From: Campylobacter massiliensis
GTDB lineage: Bacteria; Campylobacterota; Campylobacteria; Campylobacterales; Campylobacteraceae
Length of the DNA: 64,000 nt
Direction: 5' to 3'
NCBI RefSeq assembly: GCF_014253065.1
Contig: NZ_JACLZK010000001.1
Span: 1,054,001 to 1,118,000, forward strand
The notes beneath the pieces were generated by a model that did not search any database, had not been told where the DNA came from, and saw only the letters and a list, made by a program, of their open reading frames with translations. Of the stretch, positions 26,753 to 35,387 are shown in pieces. Positions within the stretch are counted from its first letter, which is position 1, and every line of letters begins with the position of its first letter. The position numbers and the translations under genes are program-made.

Positions 26753-26768
26753 TGGAACGTTTCTTGCA
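26753..26768 (+). promoter_or_regulatory. Sigma-54 promoter of fliK
   Basis: TGGAACGTTTCTTGCA matches the -24/-12 consensus TGGCACG-N4-TTGCA, with exactly ten bases between GG (26754-26755) and GC (26766-26767). It lies 32 bases before the fliK ATG. Sigma-54 drives hook and rod genes in Campylobacter. Confidence 0.88.
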
Positions 26769-26800
26769 TGGCTCATGAAAGTTAAATTTAAAGGGTTTTT

Positions 26801-28279
26801 ATGCAGACAACTCAAAACGATATTTTATCATTTGACGCAAGCATCAAAGGCGGCGTGAAAAAACAGAGCAAAAACGCGCAAAAAGGCGGCAAAGAGGACG
26901 GCGAGTTTCTCTCTATTGTGCTAGACGCGGCCGCTAAAAAGGGCGAAAATTTAAGCGAAAAAGATCTAAAAGAGATGGCAAAAGCAGTAAATTTATCCAC
27001 ACAAACGGCTCAAAACGGGCAAACAAAAGCACCTATCCAAAGCACGGACGTAAAAGAAATTTTAGGCGAGGAAGTAGCGGAAAATTTATTTGAAAATGCG
27101 ACCTTTATGCAGCTCTTGCAAATTTTAGAGATGCTTAGCGGCGGCGAGAAAATCAGCAAATTTCCAAATTTTGAAAACCGCCTAGCCAAAGTGCTATCAA
27201 ACGAAGCTACGCTAAACGAGCTAAGGGGAGCTAAAAATCTAAACGAGCTAATAGAGATCGCAAATAAGCTAAATTTGGGTCTAGAAAATATCGAAGTGAC
27301 GCAGGTTCAGGCCGACGAACTAGGCGAGATGTTTCCAAGTTTGGCGAAAAAAGATTTCTTTGAGCCCGTAACTCCTAAGAAAAATTTTGCATTTAGCGAG
27401 CTAAAAAACAAGGTCGAAGAGGCCATAAACGCAAACGAGCCAGAGCCAAAAGATACGCTAAATAAGCTACTAGCCGCCGTGCAAGAAGAGCAAACAAAAC
27501 CGCAAAATAAGCCTGAAGCCGCGCCTACGAAAGCGGAAAACAATACACAAAATTTAGCCCAAAACGCCAAAATTTTACGCGATGCGGTAAAAAACACAAA
27601 CGAAAGCACAGATGAAAACAAGCCGATTTCGCAAGATGAAAATGAGCAAAAGCCAAACCTCAAAGCCGAAGGCGAGCTAAATTTAACCGCTGCAAAAAGC
27701 GAAAAATCGGGGCTCGGTCAAGACTCTAAAAAGGTAAATTTACAAAATTTGCTATTTCCGGAGCGCGAGAGCGCCGAGGAGCAGGTTTTAACCGAACCGC
27801 AAAGCGAAGGTAGCGAAAACAGCGAGCTAAACGCGATGGTAAAAGACGTAATCTCAAATGCCAAAGCTCAAACTAGAAATTTCCAAGCCGTGCGCGAGAC
27901 GTTTGATAACTTTAGCTCAAATTTAAAAGAGCAAGTCGCGGCCTACAAATCGCCTTTTATGCGCTTTAACATCACGCTAAATCCGCTAAATTTGGGCGAA
28001 GTCGAGATCACGATGGTAAATCGCGGCAACAATCTGCACATAAATTTCAACTCAAACACGCAGACGATGAACCTCTTTTTACAAAATCAGGCCGAGTTTA
28101 AAAACAGCCTCGTAAATATGGGTTTTACCGAGCTTGAGATGAACTTTAGCGATCAAAATCAGCCTAAAAAAGAGCAAGGACAAAAGAGTTACAAAGGCTC
28201 TAAATTTAACGCCGACGACGCAGAGCAAGGCGAAGCGGCGGCGCCTCGTTTAGAGCTCGTCGTTCCGCGATACGTGTAA
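26801..28279 (+). CDS. fliK: Flagellar hook-length control protein FliK
   Basis: 492 residues. The N-terminal three quarters are low-complexity Lys/Glu/Asn/Ala-rich and probably extended, as in a molecular ruler. The C-terminal domain (about 370-470) contains LNPLNLGEVEITMVNRGNNLHINFNS, the conserved FliK C-terminal LxPexLGxveV motif. This domain switches export specificity once the hook is finished. It is first in the fliK-flgD-flgE1 unit and has a sigma-54 promoter. Confidence 0.9.
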   Translation: MQTTQNDILSFDASIKGGVKKQSKNAQKGGKEDGEFLSIVLDAAAKKGENLSEKDLKEMAKAVNLSTQTAQNGQTKAPIQSTDVKEILGEEVAENLFENATFMQLLQILEMLSGGEKISKFPNFENRLAKVLSNEATLNELRGAKNLNELIEIANKLNLGLENIEVTQVQADELGEMFPSLAKKDFFEPVTPKKNFAFSELKNKVEEAINANEPEPKDTLNKLLAAVQEEQTKPQNKPEAAPTKAENNTQNLAQNAKILRDAVKNTNESTDENKPISQDENEQKPNLKAEGELNLTAAKSEKSGLGQDSKKVNLQNLLFPERESAEEQVLTEPQSEGSENSELNAMVKDVISNAKAQTRNFQAVRETFDNFSSNLKEQVAAYKSPFMRFNITLNPLNLGEVEITMVNRGNNLHINFNSNTQTMNLFLQNQAEFKNSLVNMGFTELEMNFSDQNQPKKEQGQKSYKGSKFNADDAEQGEAAAPRLELVVPRYV

Positions 28280-28282
28280 ATT

Positions 28283-28298
28283 TGGAATCAAATTTGCT
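28283..28298 (+). promoter_or_regulatory. Second sigma-54 promoter, before flgD
   Basis: TGGAATCAAATTTGCT has the GG-N10-GC spacing (GG 28284-28285, GC 28296-28297). It starts just after the fliK stop and lies 29 bases before the flgD ATG. It would let flgD-flgE1 be transcribed separately from fliK. Confidence 0.75.
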
Positions 28299-28326
28299 TG
28301 AGATATAAAAATTTAAAGGATAAAAG

Positions 28327-29031
28327 ATGTCAAACGGACTAGAAACCAATAACTTCACGGTAAACAACCAAGCCGCCAAAAAATCGGCGGACGCCCTACA
28401 AAAGGCCGCAGGCACCAATCCAAACGCCCAGCTAGACAAGGACGCTTTTATGAAACTTCTTTTGACCGAACTTCAGTATCAAGACCCGACAAGTCCGATG
28501 GATACGGAAAAAATGCTAACTCAAACTAGCCAGCTAGCCTCGCTCGAGATGCAGGAAAATACGAACAAAATGATGCAAAAGCTAGCCGACCAGCTAAAAA
28601 ACAGCACAAATATGTACGCCGTCGGAGTACTCGGCAAGATGGCTAAAATCGGCGATAGCGGCATCGTAAAAGAAGAAGGCTCAGGCGTCAAATTTGCGGG
28701 ATTTTTAGAAAGCGCGGCAAAAGGCGGCACGATAAATATAAGAGATAATAGCGGCAAACTCGTAAGAACGCTGGAGTTTGGCGAAGCAAAAGCGGGCGCA
28801 AATACATTCGAGTGGGACGGCAAAGATAGCGCGGGCAACGACGCAAAAGCGGGAACCTACTCGGTAGAGATAAACTACGTAGATCTCGCGGGTAAAGCCA
28901 AAAGCGGCGGCGTAGGCAACTATCTCGTAGAGGGCGTCAAATTTATCGACGGTGTCGCACAGGTAAAGGTCGGCGGACAATACGTCAGCATCGACAAAGT
29001 CAAAGAATTTACCGAGCCGTCAAAAGGATAA
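28327..29031 (+). CDS. flgD: Flagellar hook assembly scaffold FlgD
   Basis: 234 residues. The N-terminal motif LDKDAFMKLLLTELQYQDPTSPMDTEKMLTQTSQLASLEMQ (about 38-78) is the FlgD signature. The C-terminal part has the FlgD Ig-like fold with the LVRTLEFGEAKAGANTFEWDGKDSAGN stretch (about 140-166). FlgD caps the growing hook and is needed for hook polymerisation. It is followed by flgE1 after 4 bases. Confidence 0.95.
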   Translation: MSNGLETNNFTVNNQAAKKSADALQKAAGTNPNAQLDKDAFMKLLLTELQYQDPTSPMDTEKMLTQTSQLASLEMQENTNKMMQKLADQLKNSTNMYAVGVLGKMAKIGDSGIVKEEGSGVKFAGFLESAAKGGTINIRDNSGKLVRTLEFGEAKAGANTFEWDGKDSAGNDAKAGTYSVEINYVDLAGKAKSGGVGNYLVEGVKFIDGVAQVKVGGQYVSIDKVKEFTEPSKG

Positions 29032-29035
29032 ATCC

Positions 29036-30667
29036 ATGGTAAGAAGCCTATATAACGGCGTTAGCGGAGTCAGAACGCAGGGGTTTAGCATGGACGTTTG
29101 GGCGAACAACATCGCCAACATAAACAACGTCGGCTTTACCGCTTCGATACCGGAATTTAAAAGCATTTTTTATCAGACATCCTTTGCTGCGGGCAATAAC
29201 CCGACCCAAGATCAAGTCGGTCTGGGCGCTACGGGTATGACGACCGCGCTTAGCTTTTACAAGCAGGGCCCGTTTATGAAAACCGATAACGTCCTAGATA
29301 TGGCAATCGGCGGCAAGGGATTTTTCGGCGTAACGAACGGCTCAGGAACCTACTACACGCGCGCCGGTAGCTTTGGCGTAGATAAAGACAGATATCTCGT
29401 AACAAATCAAGGTAACTACGTCCTAGGTACGCAAAATACGCTAACGCAAGTCACTCCAAGCCAGGGCGCGATAGAGGCTTTCGGTAGAGTAAACAGCACG
29501 GCTACAGTCACGCAGGCCTACACTCTAGGTGCCGATACTACAAACCTTGACGTGGGCGACATCGGCTCCCAGGGCAAAATTCGCCTACCGGAGTTTTTAT
29601 ATCTGCCGACCAAACCGACGTCGAAGATTACTTTTAAAGGCAATCTCGACTCATCTTTTAAAACCGAGCCTACTACTTTGCCCGTAGACGCCGCAACCTA
29701 TACGAGCAACATAGATAATGCTTCTAGAACTATAAATTTACGCGGACGAGTTACGCCTGACGCCGCGATAACTCGCCCTAGAAAAGGCGATCTCATCACC
29801 GTAACGGCAACCGACGCAAACGGCAAAACGGCTGAATTTAGCGCTCCGATCGACGAAAATGGCAACTGGAGCATAAGTCAAAAACTCGAAAGAGACTTTG
29901 ATCTGACTGCGGCGCCGAATTTGACCGCTAAGATAAATACGACCAAAGAAGCGGCGAATCAGGAAAAATTCGTAACCGAGCTTTTAAACGCGGACGGCAC
30001 GAAAAATACTCTAGAACTAACGCTAACAAAACGAGTACCCCAGGGCGCTAACGGTACGGTTTGGGAAGCGGCGGCAACCGTAAAAGACGCGAGCGGCGCA
30101 ACGATCTCAAACGCTAACGGAGAGTTAAATTTCGACCACGAGGGCAGACTGGTTAGTACAACTCTGGCTTCGGTAGACACTAACGGCTCGCAAATCGAGC
30201 TAGACTTCGGTACTCCTGCGGCTGCGGGTCAAATTTACTCGGGCGTTACCAGTACGTCGCAAGCAAAAAGCATCTCGATCGCTCAAGACGGCGTGCGTGA
30301 GGGAATTTTAAAGGATTATTACACCAACGACTCGGGAAATATCTTGGCACAATTTACAAACGGTCAAGTCCGCTCCGTCGGCAAGGTCGCGCTCTATCAC
30401 TTCCAAAACGAGCAAGGCCTTGCAAAAATGGGCGATAATATCTATTCGCAAAGCGCGAATTCCGGCGCTGCCTTTTTCTACAAAGACGCGGGCGGTAAAA
30501 GTATCTACGGCGCCAAACTAGCTAGCAGCACGCTAGAACAGTCAAACGTCGATCTGGCCCAGGCTCTAACCGAGGTCATCGTCACGCAAAAGGCCTACGA
30601 CGCTAACGCCAAGAGCATAACGACTAGCAACGAAATGCTCCAGCGCGCAATCGAGCTAAAGCGCTAA
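29036..30667 (+). CDS. flgE1: Flagellar hook-basal body protein FlgE1
   Basis: 543 residues. The N-terminal rod/hook signature SLYNGVSGVRTQGFSMDVWANNIANINNVGF and the C-terminal TLEQSNVDLAQALTEVIVTQKAYDANAKSITTSNEML are both intact. The arrangement fliK-flgD-flgE and this length match the shorter FlgE of C. jejuni (Cj0043). The main hook subunit is probably the longer FlgE2 at 56581. It ends at a bidirectional terminator. Confidence 0.9.
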   Translation: MVRSLYNGVSGVRTQGFSMDVWANNIANINNVGFTASIPEFKSIFYQTSFAAGNNPTQDQVGLGATGMTTALSFYKQGPFMKTDNVLDMAIGGKGFFGVTNGSGTYYTRAGSFGVDKDRYLVTNQGNYVLGTQNTLTQVTPSQGAIEAFGRVNSTATVTQAYTLGADTTNLDVGDIGSQGKIRLPEFLYLPTKPTSKITFKGNLDSSFKTEPTTLPVDAATYTSNIDNASRTINLRGRVTPDAAITRPRKGDLITVTATDANGKTAEFSAPIDENGNWSISQKLERDFDLTAAPNLTAKINTTKEAANQEKFVTELLNADGTKNTLELTLTKRVPQGANGTVWEAAATVKDASGATISNANGELNFDHEGRLVSTTLASVDTNGSQIELDFGTPAAAGQIYSGVTSTSQAKSISIAQDGVREGILKDYYTNDSGNILAQFTNGQVRSVGKVALYHFQNEQGLAKMGDNIYSQSANSGAAFFYKDAGGKSIYGAKLASSTLEQSNVDLAQALTEVIVTQKAYDANAKSITTSNEMLQRAIELKR

Positions 30668-30699
30668 ATTTAACCCGCGAATTTAACGCGGGTTAAATT
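30667..30699. terminator. Bidirectional terminator between flgE1 and the convergent DUF4214 gene
   Basis: A perfect 13-bp inverted repeat, AATTTAACCCGCG (30667-30679) and CGCGGGTTAAATT (30687-30699), has a 7-base loop. It overlaps the end of flgE1 and ends just before the convergent gene's stop. Confidence 0.85.
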
Positions 30700-30701
30700 A
30701 A

Positions 30702-32162
30702 CTATAGAGTTATATTAATTTCGTCATTAGTATATCCAACGTACTCTTTTTTAGTATCCACAAGTCCAGCTATAGCTATCATAATGTCGCTTGAGGCATC
30801 AAATATACGACCGTCTCCGGAGTCATAACCGTCTTTATTAATGTACACATATCGAGTATCGTTTACCTGAGCCTGCCCGACCAAACCCTTATTTTTAAAA
30901 TTTTGCGTTGTATAACTTTCTTCGCTTATATTATTTATCATATCGTCATAACTATGATAAGATTTTACGCCGCCTTCCATAGTGTTTATTTTTCCTACGC
31001 CATCTATAGGTATTTTTATAGCGTTCGGAATTTTATTTATTTTTATAATCCCCTTTACATCTCTATCAAGCACTAGTATGTCGCTCTCCCAATGATATCC
31101 ATTGGTCTGTTGAGTTTTATCTACAGTGTGAGTATTTGTTGAAAAATAAGGCTTTGGAGGAATATTTACGGAGTTATTTAATGAAATTTTACTTCCACTT
31201 CCGCTATAGTTTGGCATACTTTTTGGCATATCTATTATCCTAAGCATAACATCGCCGTTTGGAGAGTATATCTCTTTCTCATCATCACCAAACCATAAAA
31301 ATTCTTTATATGTACTTCTAATCCCATCTTTTTCTACTACCACATAGCGCGTATTGTTTACGTCGTAATTATACGCCACTACACTTTTTGACGCGTCCAC
31401 TTTTTTCTTTGAAGTTTGTTCAGTCATGGTTATATATTTTAAAAAATCTCTTTCCGTAGCATAACTATGATACTTTTCTGTCTCTGCTCTTATATCTCGC
31501 CCCTCTATGCTTATACTACGAGGAATTTTGTCTATAGTTATCATGCCTACAGCATCTTTTTTAAGTATTAAATTATCGCCATCCCATCTATATCCAAGCT
31601 CGGTTCCAGGATTATCTAATAGTTTTTTTAAATCCATAGACATATTATTTATCTCATATGAGGTAGACGATGGCTTTACTCTAGCTATGATGTCCACAAA
31701 CGGCGTCAAATTATTAATGTCGGCTTTATCTACCAAACGAGACACCGCATCGGAGAGCAAAACTTTATTTTTAAATAGCTTTGCGGCATCTAAATTTGAA
31801 TATTTAGGATCGTAAATAGCATTTATCATACTCGCAACCACATCTCCTTTGCTATAGCCCTTATTTAGCAAAGACGCCCAATAATTTACGCCCTCTATAT
31901 CAACCTCCATACCTTTGCTAGCATAGGCTGACTTGTTTAAGGTATTCTCGTAGATAAAGTTTATAAATTTAAAATTATCTTTCAAATTTGAGCCAAAATA
32001 TTTCTTAGAATCCAAAGTATCAAGCATGGCATCTGCTACATTAGCCATAGAATAGTTATAAACTTTAGAAACATTAGCCCAATAATCATTGCCGCCGCCC
32101 TCACTAACTCTTCCAAAAAGGCTTACATAAAGCGCTGATATCTCAGATCTGCTAAGTCCCAT
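30702..32162 (-). CDS. DUF4214-like protein with internally duplicated C-terminal modules
   Basis: 486 residues without a signal peptide. Residues about 1-165 resemble the DUF4214 domain found at the start of some RTX/S-layer-like exported proteins: ISALYVSLFGRVSEGGGNDYWAN, then EGVNYWASLLNKGYSKGDVVASMINAIYDP. Two related modules follow. One starts at about residue 190 (GYRWDGDNLILKKDAVG) and the other at about 351 (GYHWESDILVLDRDVKG), both with a KYHSY/SYHSY segment and a NDTRYVYI-like segment. The chain ends TNDEINITL, as type I secretion substrates often do. It is AT-richer than neighbouring genes. Its function is unknown. Confidence 0.65.
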   Translation of the reverse strand: MGLSRSEISALYVSLFGRVSEGGGNDYWANVSKVYNYSMANVADAMLDTLDSKKYFGSNLKDNFKFINFIYENTLNKSAYASKGMEVDIEGVNYWASLLNKGYSKGDVVASMINAIYDPKYSNLDAAKLFKNKVLLSDAVSRLVDKADINNLTPFVDIIARVKPSSTSYEINNMSMDLKKLLDNPGTELGYRWDGDNLILKKDAVGMITIDKIPRSISIEGRDIRAETEKYHSYATERDFLKYITMTEQTSKKKVDASKSVVAYNYDVNNTRYVVVEKDGIRSTYKEFLWFGDDEKEIYSPNGDVMLRIIDMPKSMPNYSGSGSKISLNNSVNIPPKPYFSTNTHTVDKTQQTNGYHWESDILVLDRDVKGIIKINKIPNAIKIPIDGVGKINTMEGGVKSYHSYDDMINNISEESYTTQNFKNKGLVGQAQVNDTRYVYINKDGYDSGDGRIFDASSDIMIAIAGLVDTKKEYVGYTNDEINITL

Positions 32163-32284
32163 GCAAAACTCCTTAAATAAAATATTAAATGTATTGTAAC
32201 AAAATATCTGGGTTATTAAGCCGTATTAGAAATTAAATTTGATAAAATCCACAAAAATTAAACTCATCCAAGGCTAAAAATTTT

Positions 32285-33307
32285 ATGAACCGAAAAAGAA
32301 TCTACAATCCAAGCTCAAACGAAAATTTGACCGATCGCCGCGTATTTAACGGCAATCCGCACGGCATTTTAAATTTCACCAAAGCAAAATATCAATGGGC
32401 GCTCAAGCTCTGGGACCTGATGGAAGCCAACACGTGGTTTCCAAAAGAGGTCGACACCACGGACGACGTACGCGACTACGCCTACAACCTCACCCAGGCC
32501 GAAAAGCGCATGTACGATCTAGTTTGGAGTCAGCTCATCTCGATGGATAGCTTTCAGACGAACAACCTAGCCGATAACATCAACCCGTACATCACCGCGC
32601 CCGAGATCAACGCCTGCCTAGCGCGCCAAGCCTACGAGGAAGCCAACCACTCCAAGTCCTATGCCGTCATGGTCGAGGCCATCTGCGACAACACCGACCT
32701 GATCTACGAGATGGAAAAGCACGACGAGGTTTTGCGCGAGAAAAACGACTACATATCAAGCGTTTACGAGGAGCTGGCGGGCGAAGTAACGGACGAAAAG
32801 CTACTGCTAGCCATGGTGGCGAATCAAATTTTAGAGGGCATTTATTTTTATAGCGGTTTTACGGCGATTTATGCGCTGGCGCGTGCGGGCAAGATGCTAG
32901 GCAGCGCACAGATGATTCGCTTTATCCAGCGCGACGAGATCACGCATCTGCTACTTTTCCAAAACATGATAAACAGCGTCCGCACCGAGCGTCCCGATCT
33001 TTTTACGCCTGAAACCGAGGCTAAAATTTACGACATGTTCGAGCGCGCGGGCGAGCTTGAGATCAAATGGGGCAAATACATCACGCAAAACCAGATCATG
33101 GGCTTTACCGACGACATCATCGAGCAATACATCCGCTACCTCATCGATCAGCGCCTAGTCGCCATCGGACTAAAACGCCGCTACAACGTCCCTCACCCGA
33201 TCAAATGGGTCGATGATTTTGCTAAATTTAACGACCAGAAATCAAATTTCTTTGAAGCAAAGGTGACAAACTACAGCAAAGGAAGCATCAGTTTTGACGA
33301 CTTTTAG
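32285..33307 (+). CDS. nrdB: Class Ia ribonucleotide reductase beta subunit
   Basis: 340 residues. The R2 diiron fold is evident: iron-ligand motifs DSFQTNN, the [16 protein letters not shown] region, [15 protein letters not shown] and [12 protein letters not shown]. The short acidic C-terminus ending in SFDDF would dock on NrdA. It holds the tyrosyl radical or equivalent needed to make deoxyribonucleotides. The alpha subunit is not in the window. It overlaps the next gene by 14 bases. Confidence 0.96.
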   Translation: MNRKRIYNPSSNENLTDRRVFNGNPHGILNFTKAKYQWALKLWDLMEANTWFPKEVDTTDDVRDYAYNLTQAEKRMYDLVWSQLISMDSFQTNNLADNINPYITAPEINACLARQAYEEANHSKSYAVMVEAICDNTDLIYEMEKHDEVLREKNDYISSVYEELAGEVTDEKLLLAMVANQILEGIYFYSGFTAIYALARAGKMLGSAQMIRFIQRDEITHLLLFQNMINSVRTERPDLFTPETEAKIYDMFERAGELEIKWGKYITQNQIMGFTDDIIEQYIRYLIDQRLVAIGLKRRYNVPHPIKWVDDFAKFNDQKSNFFEAKVTNYSKGSISFDDF

Positions 33308-34064
33308 TCCGAATTTATACCCTATCGTCCTAACGGCGCCCTCTTGTTCCCAGCGTCAAGACGAGTTGCTCGAAAAAATCGCCGCAGCACCCGAAAATTC
33401 GGTCATCCTAGCTAGCGAGCTGTGCGTGAGCGGGTATGACTTCGACGGATTTTTTAGCGGGGCAAACCGAGCAATGCTGGGCGGCTCGATCGGTAGCTTT
33501 GATGCTATACTTTTTGAAGCGCTACAAGAAGCGCTAAGCCCCGATAAATTCCTTGGGTTAACGCACCTAACGAGCCTAAACCGTGCCAAAGGGCTCGCGC
33601 AAATTTCAATCACGCAGGCACAAAAAAACGAAATTTACAACGAATTTATCCTGCTAAACAGCCAAAACGTCTTTTACACGCAAAATAAATCAAAGCTTTT
33701 TCGCCCAAATTTAGAGCACGAAATTTTTGCCGCGGGAGACGAGTCTGCGATAAAGCCGTTTGATTTTAAAGGGCTAAAAATCGGCGTTTTAATTTGCTTT
33801 GAACTAAGATTTGCCCATCTTTGGCAGCAGCTAAAGGGCTGCGACGTCATCCTAGTGCCAGCCATGTGGGGCAAGGCGCGCGAGGACGCATATCTTACGC
33901 TTTGCAAGGCTCTAGCGATTGCCAATAGCTGCTACGTCGTAGCCGCAAGCTCGCTTGATTTGGAGTTTTCTGGCGTGTTTTTACCGGGCGGCGAATTTGC
34001 AAAAGAGGTCAAATTCGACTCAAATTTGATCCTTGAAACCAAACGAAATTTGGGACTTTTATGA
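33294..34064 (+). CDS. Carbon-nitrogen hydrolase (nitrilase superfamily)
   Basis: 256 residues. The nitrilase Glu-Lys-Cys triad is visible: Glu in [12 protein letters not shown] (about 42), Lys in [11 protein letters not shown] (about 128) and Cys in [15 protein letters not shown] (about 166). Such amidases act on omega-amides or related small amides. The substrate cannot be told from sequence. The start is TTG within the end of nrdB, and the stop overlaps pcm by 4 bases (ATGA), so the three genes form one unit. Confidence 0.85.
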   Translation: MTTFSPNLYPIVLTAPSCSQRQDELLEKIAAAPENSVILASELCVSGYDFDGFFSGANRAMLGGSIGSFDAILFEALQEALSPDKFLGLTHLTSLNRAKGLAQISITQAQKNEIYNEFILLNSQNVFYTQNKSKLFRPNLEHEIFAAGDESAIKPFDFKGLKIGVLICFELRFAHLWQQLKGCDVILVPAMWGKAREDAYLTLCKALAIANSCYVVAASSLDLEFSGVFLPGGEFAKEVKFDSNLILETKRNLGLL

Positions 34065-34693
34065 CCGCTCTTGAAAAATCAAAATGCACAAACATGGCCG
34101 ACGAGATCGGCGATATACTCACTCTGACGCCCTCGCTTTACAAGGCGCTTTGCGACACTCCGCGCGAGATCTTTGCGCCCGTCACTCGCCACGCATACAG
34201 CCTAGACGCCCAGCCAATCGGCGGCAATCAATGGATCAGCTCGCCACTCACGGTCGCCAAAATGACGCTTGCGCTTGAGGCCGAAGATATCGACAACGCC
34301 CTAGAGATCGGCTGCGGTAGCGGTTATCAGGCGGCGATTTTATCGCATTTGGCGCACAGGGTTTTTAGCGTCGAGCGCATAGAAAAGCTCGCAAGCGAAG
34401 CCAAAAAACGCTTTGAGGCACTTAAAATTCACAACGTTCACGTGCGCTTTGACGACGGAAACGTCGGCTGGAAAAGCTACGCGCCCTACGACAGGATTTT
34501 ACTCTCGGCCGCAGCGCAGCAGGTGCCGCAGACGCTTTTTAACCAGCTAAAAAACGGCGGCATTTTAGTAGCTCCTATCAAAAAAGACGGCAAACAGTTT
34601 ATCGTCAAATTTACAAAGGACGCTCGCGGCGAGATAACGCAAAAAGCGCTTGACGAGTGCTTATTTGTGCCACTTTTAGGCGGGATAGAGTAG
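34061..34693 (+). CDS. pcm: Protein-L-isoaspartate O-methyltransferase
   Basis: 210 residues of the PCMT family. The SAM-binding motif is LEIGCGSGYQAAILSHL (about 83-99), preceded by the QPIGGNQWISSPLTVAKM motif and followed by VFSVERIEKL. It repairs isoaspartyl residues in aged proteins. It is coupled to the amidase gene by an ATGA overlap. Confidence 0.93.
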   Translation: MTALEKSKCTNMADEIGDILTLTPSLYKALCDTPREIFAPVTRHAYSLDAQPIGGNQWISSPLTVAKMTLALEAEDIDNALEIGCGSGYQAAILSHLAHRVFSVERIEKLASEAKKRFEALKIHNVHVRFDDGNVGWKSYAPYDRILLSAAAQQVPQTLFNQLKNGGILVAPIKKDGKQFIVKFTKDARGEITQKALDECLFVPLLGGIE

Positions 34694-34796
34694 CGCAGGT
34701 CGTCAAATTTGACGCCGTTATTTTATGAACTCCATTTTAAATTTGACTACGCAACCTCGCTCGCCGCGAAATTTAGCCGTACGTTAAACCTAAAAC

Positions 34797-34804
34797 TGTA
34801 TAAT
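34797..34804 (+). promoter_or_regulatory. Extended -10 promoter of the 72-residue gene
   Basis: TGTATAAT lies 32 bases before ATG 34836. An AAGGAG ribosome site follows at about 34825. Confidence 0.6.
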
Positions 34805-34835
34805 CATCATACAAATTCTTAGCAAAGGAGCTAAA

Positions 34836-35054
34836 ATGGCAACAGATCGCGAGTTGGTTAATTTCTCAGAGGAGCACGAGCTAAACACGGTGCTAGCAAG
34901 ACACGGCAAGGCCCAAAGCATCGCAAACCGCGAGGTACTTTGCGAGCTCGGTAAAGAGTGCAAAGAAAAACTAGGCAAAAGAGTGCTAACGCAAGACGAT
35001 TTTGACGAGTTTTTAAAACCCGTTTTAAATCGCTTGGAAGATAAAAGAGCTTAA
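34836..35054 (+). CDS. Small conserved-type hypothetical protein
   Basis: 72 residues, charged and probably helical (FSEEHELNTVLARHGKAQ, then TQDDFDEFLKPVLNRLEDK). Promoter, ribosome site and terminator are all good, so I take it as a real single-gene unit. No domain is recognised and no membrane segment is present. Confidence 0.7.
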   Translation: MATDRELVNFSEEHELNTVLARHGKAQSIANREVLCELGKECKEKLGKRVLTQDDFDEFLKPVLNRLEDKRA

Positions 35055-35079
35055 ATTTCGGGGGCTTTCCCCGAAATTT
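35053..35079 (+). terminator. Terminator after the 72-residue gene
   Basis: A perfect 11-bp inverted repeat, AAATTTCGGGG (35053-35063) and CCCCGAAATTT (35069-35079), with loop GCTTT, directly follows the stop. Confidence 0.8.
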
Positions 35080-35387
35080 CTATCCAAATTTCCAGCTTTT
35101 CCAAATACTTCTGCTACTCTCTTGTTTTCAAATTTACATCCGCACCGTCGTTTATAGCCGTCAATTTTAGACTATTTTGCGATAAGTACCGCGCGCCAAG
35201 CTTGCCTCGTTTAAATTTAACTTCAAATTTAAACGCCAAGCAACAAAAACGTACTCAAATTTACAAACCCAAAAACGGGCAAGAGCCATAAAAACCTGGC
35301 GCGGCAAATTTAACGTTAGCATAAATTCGGAGCGGCTTAAAACAAAGCACAAAGCCAAAACCGCGCCGAATTTAACCGAGCTACGCC
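35080..35387. other. 308-base spacer, AAATTT-rich
   Basis: No gene is supported. The right half carries several AAATTTAA/CAAATTTA words and the sequence has no ribosome site. It separates the small gene's terminator from the end of the convergent copper-receptor gene. Confidence 0.45.
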
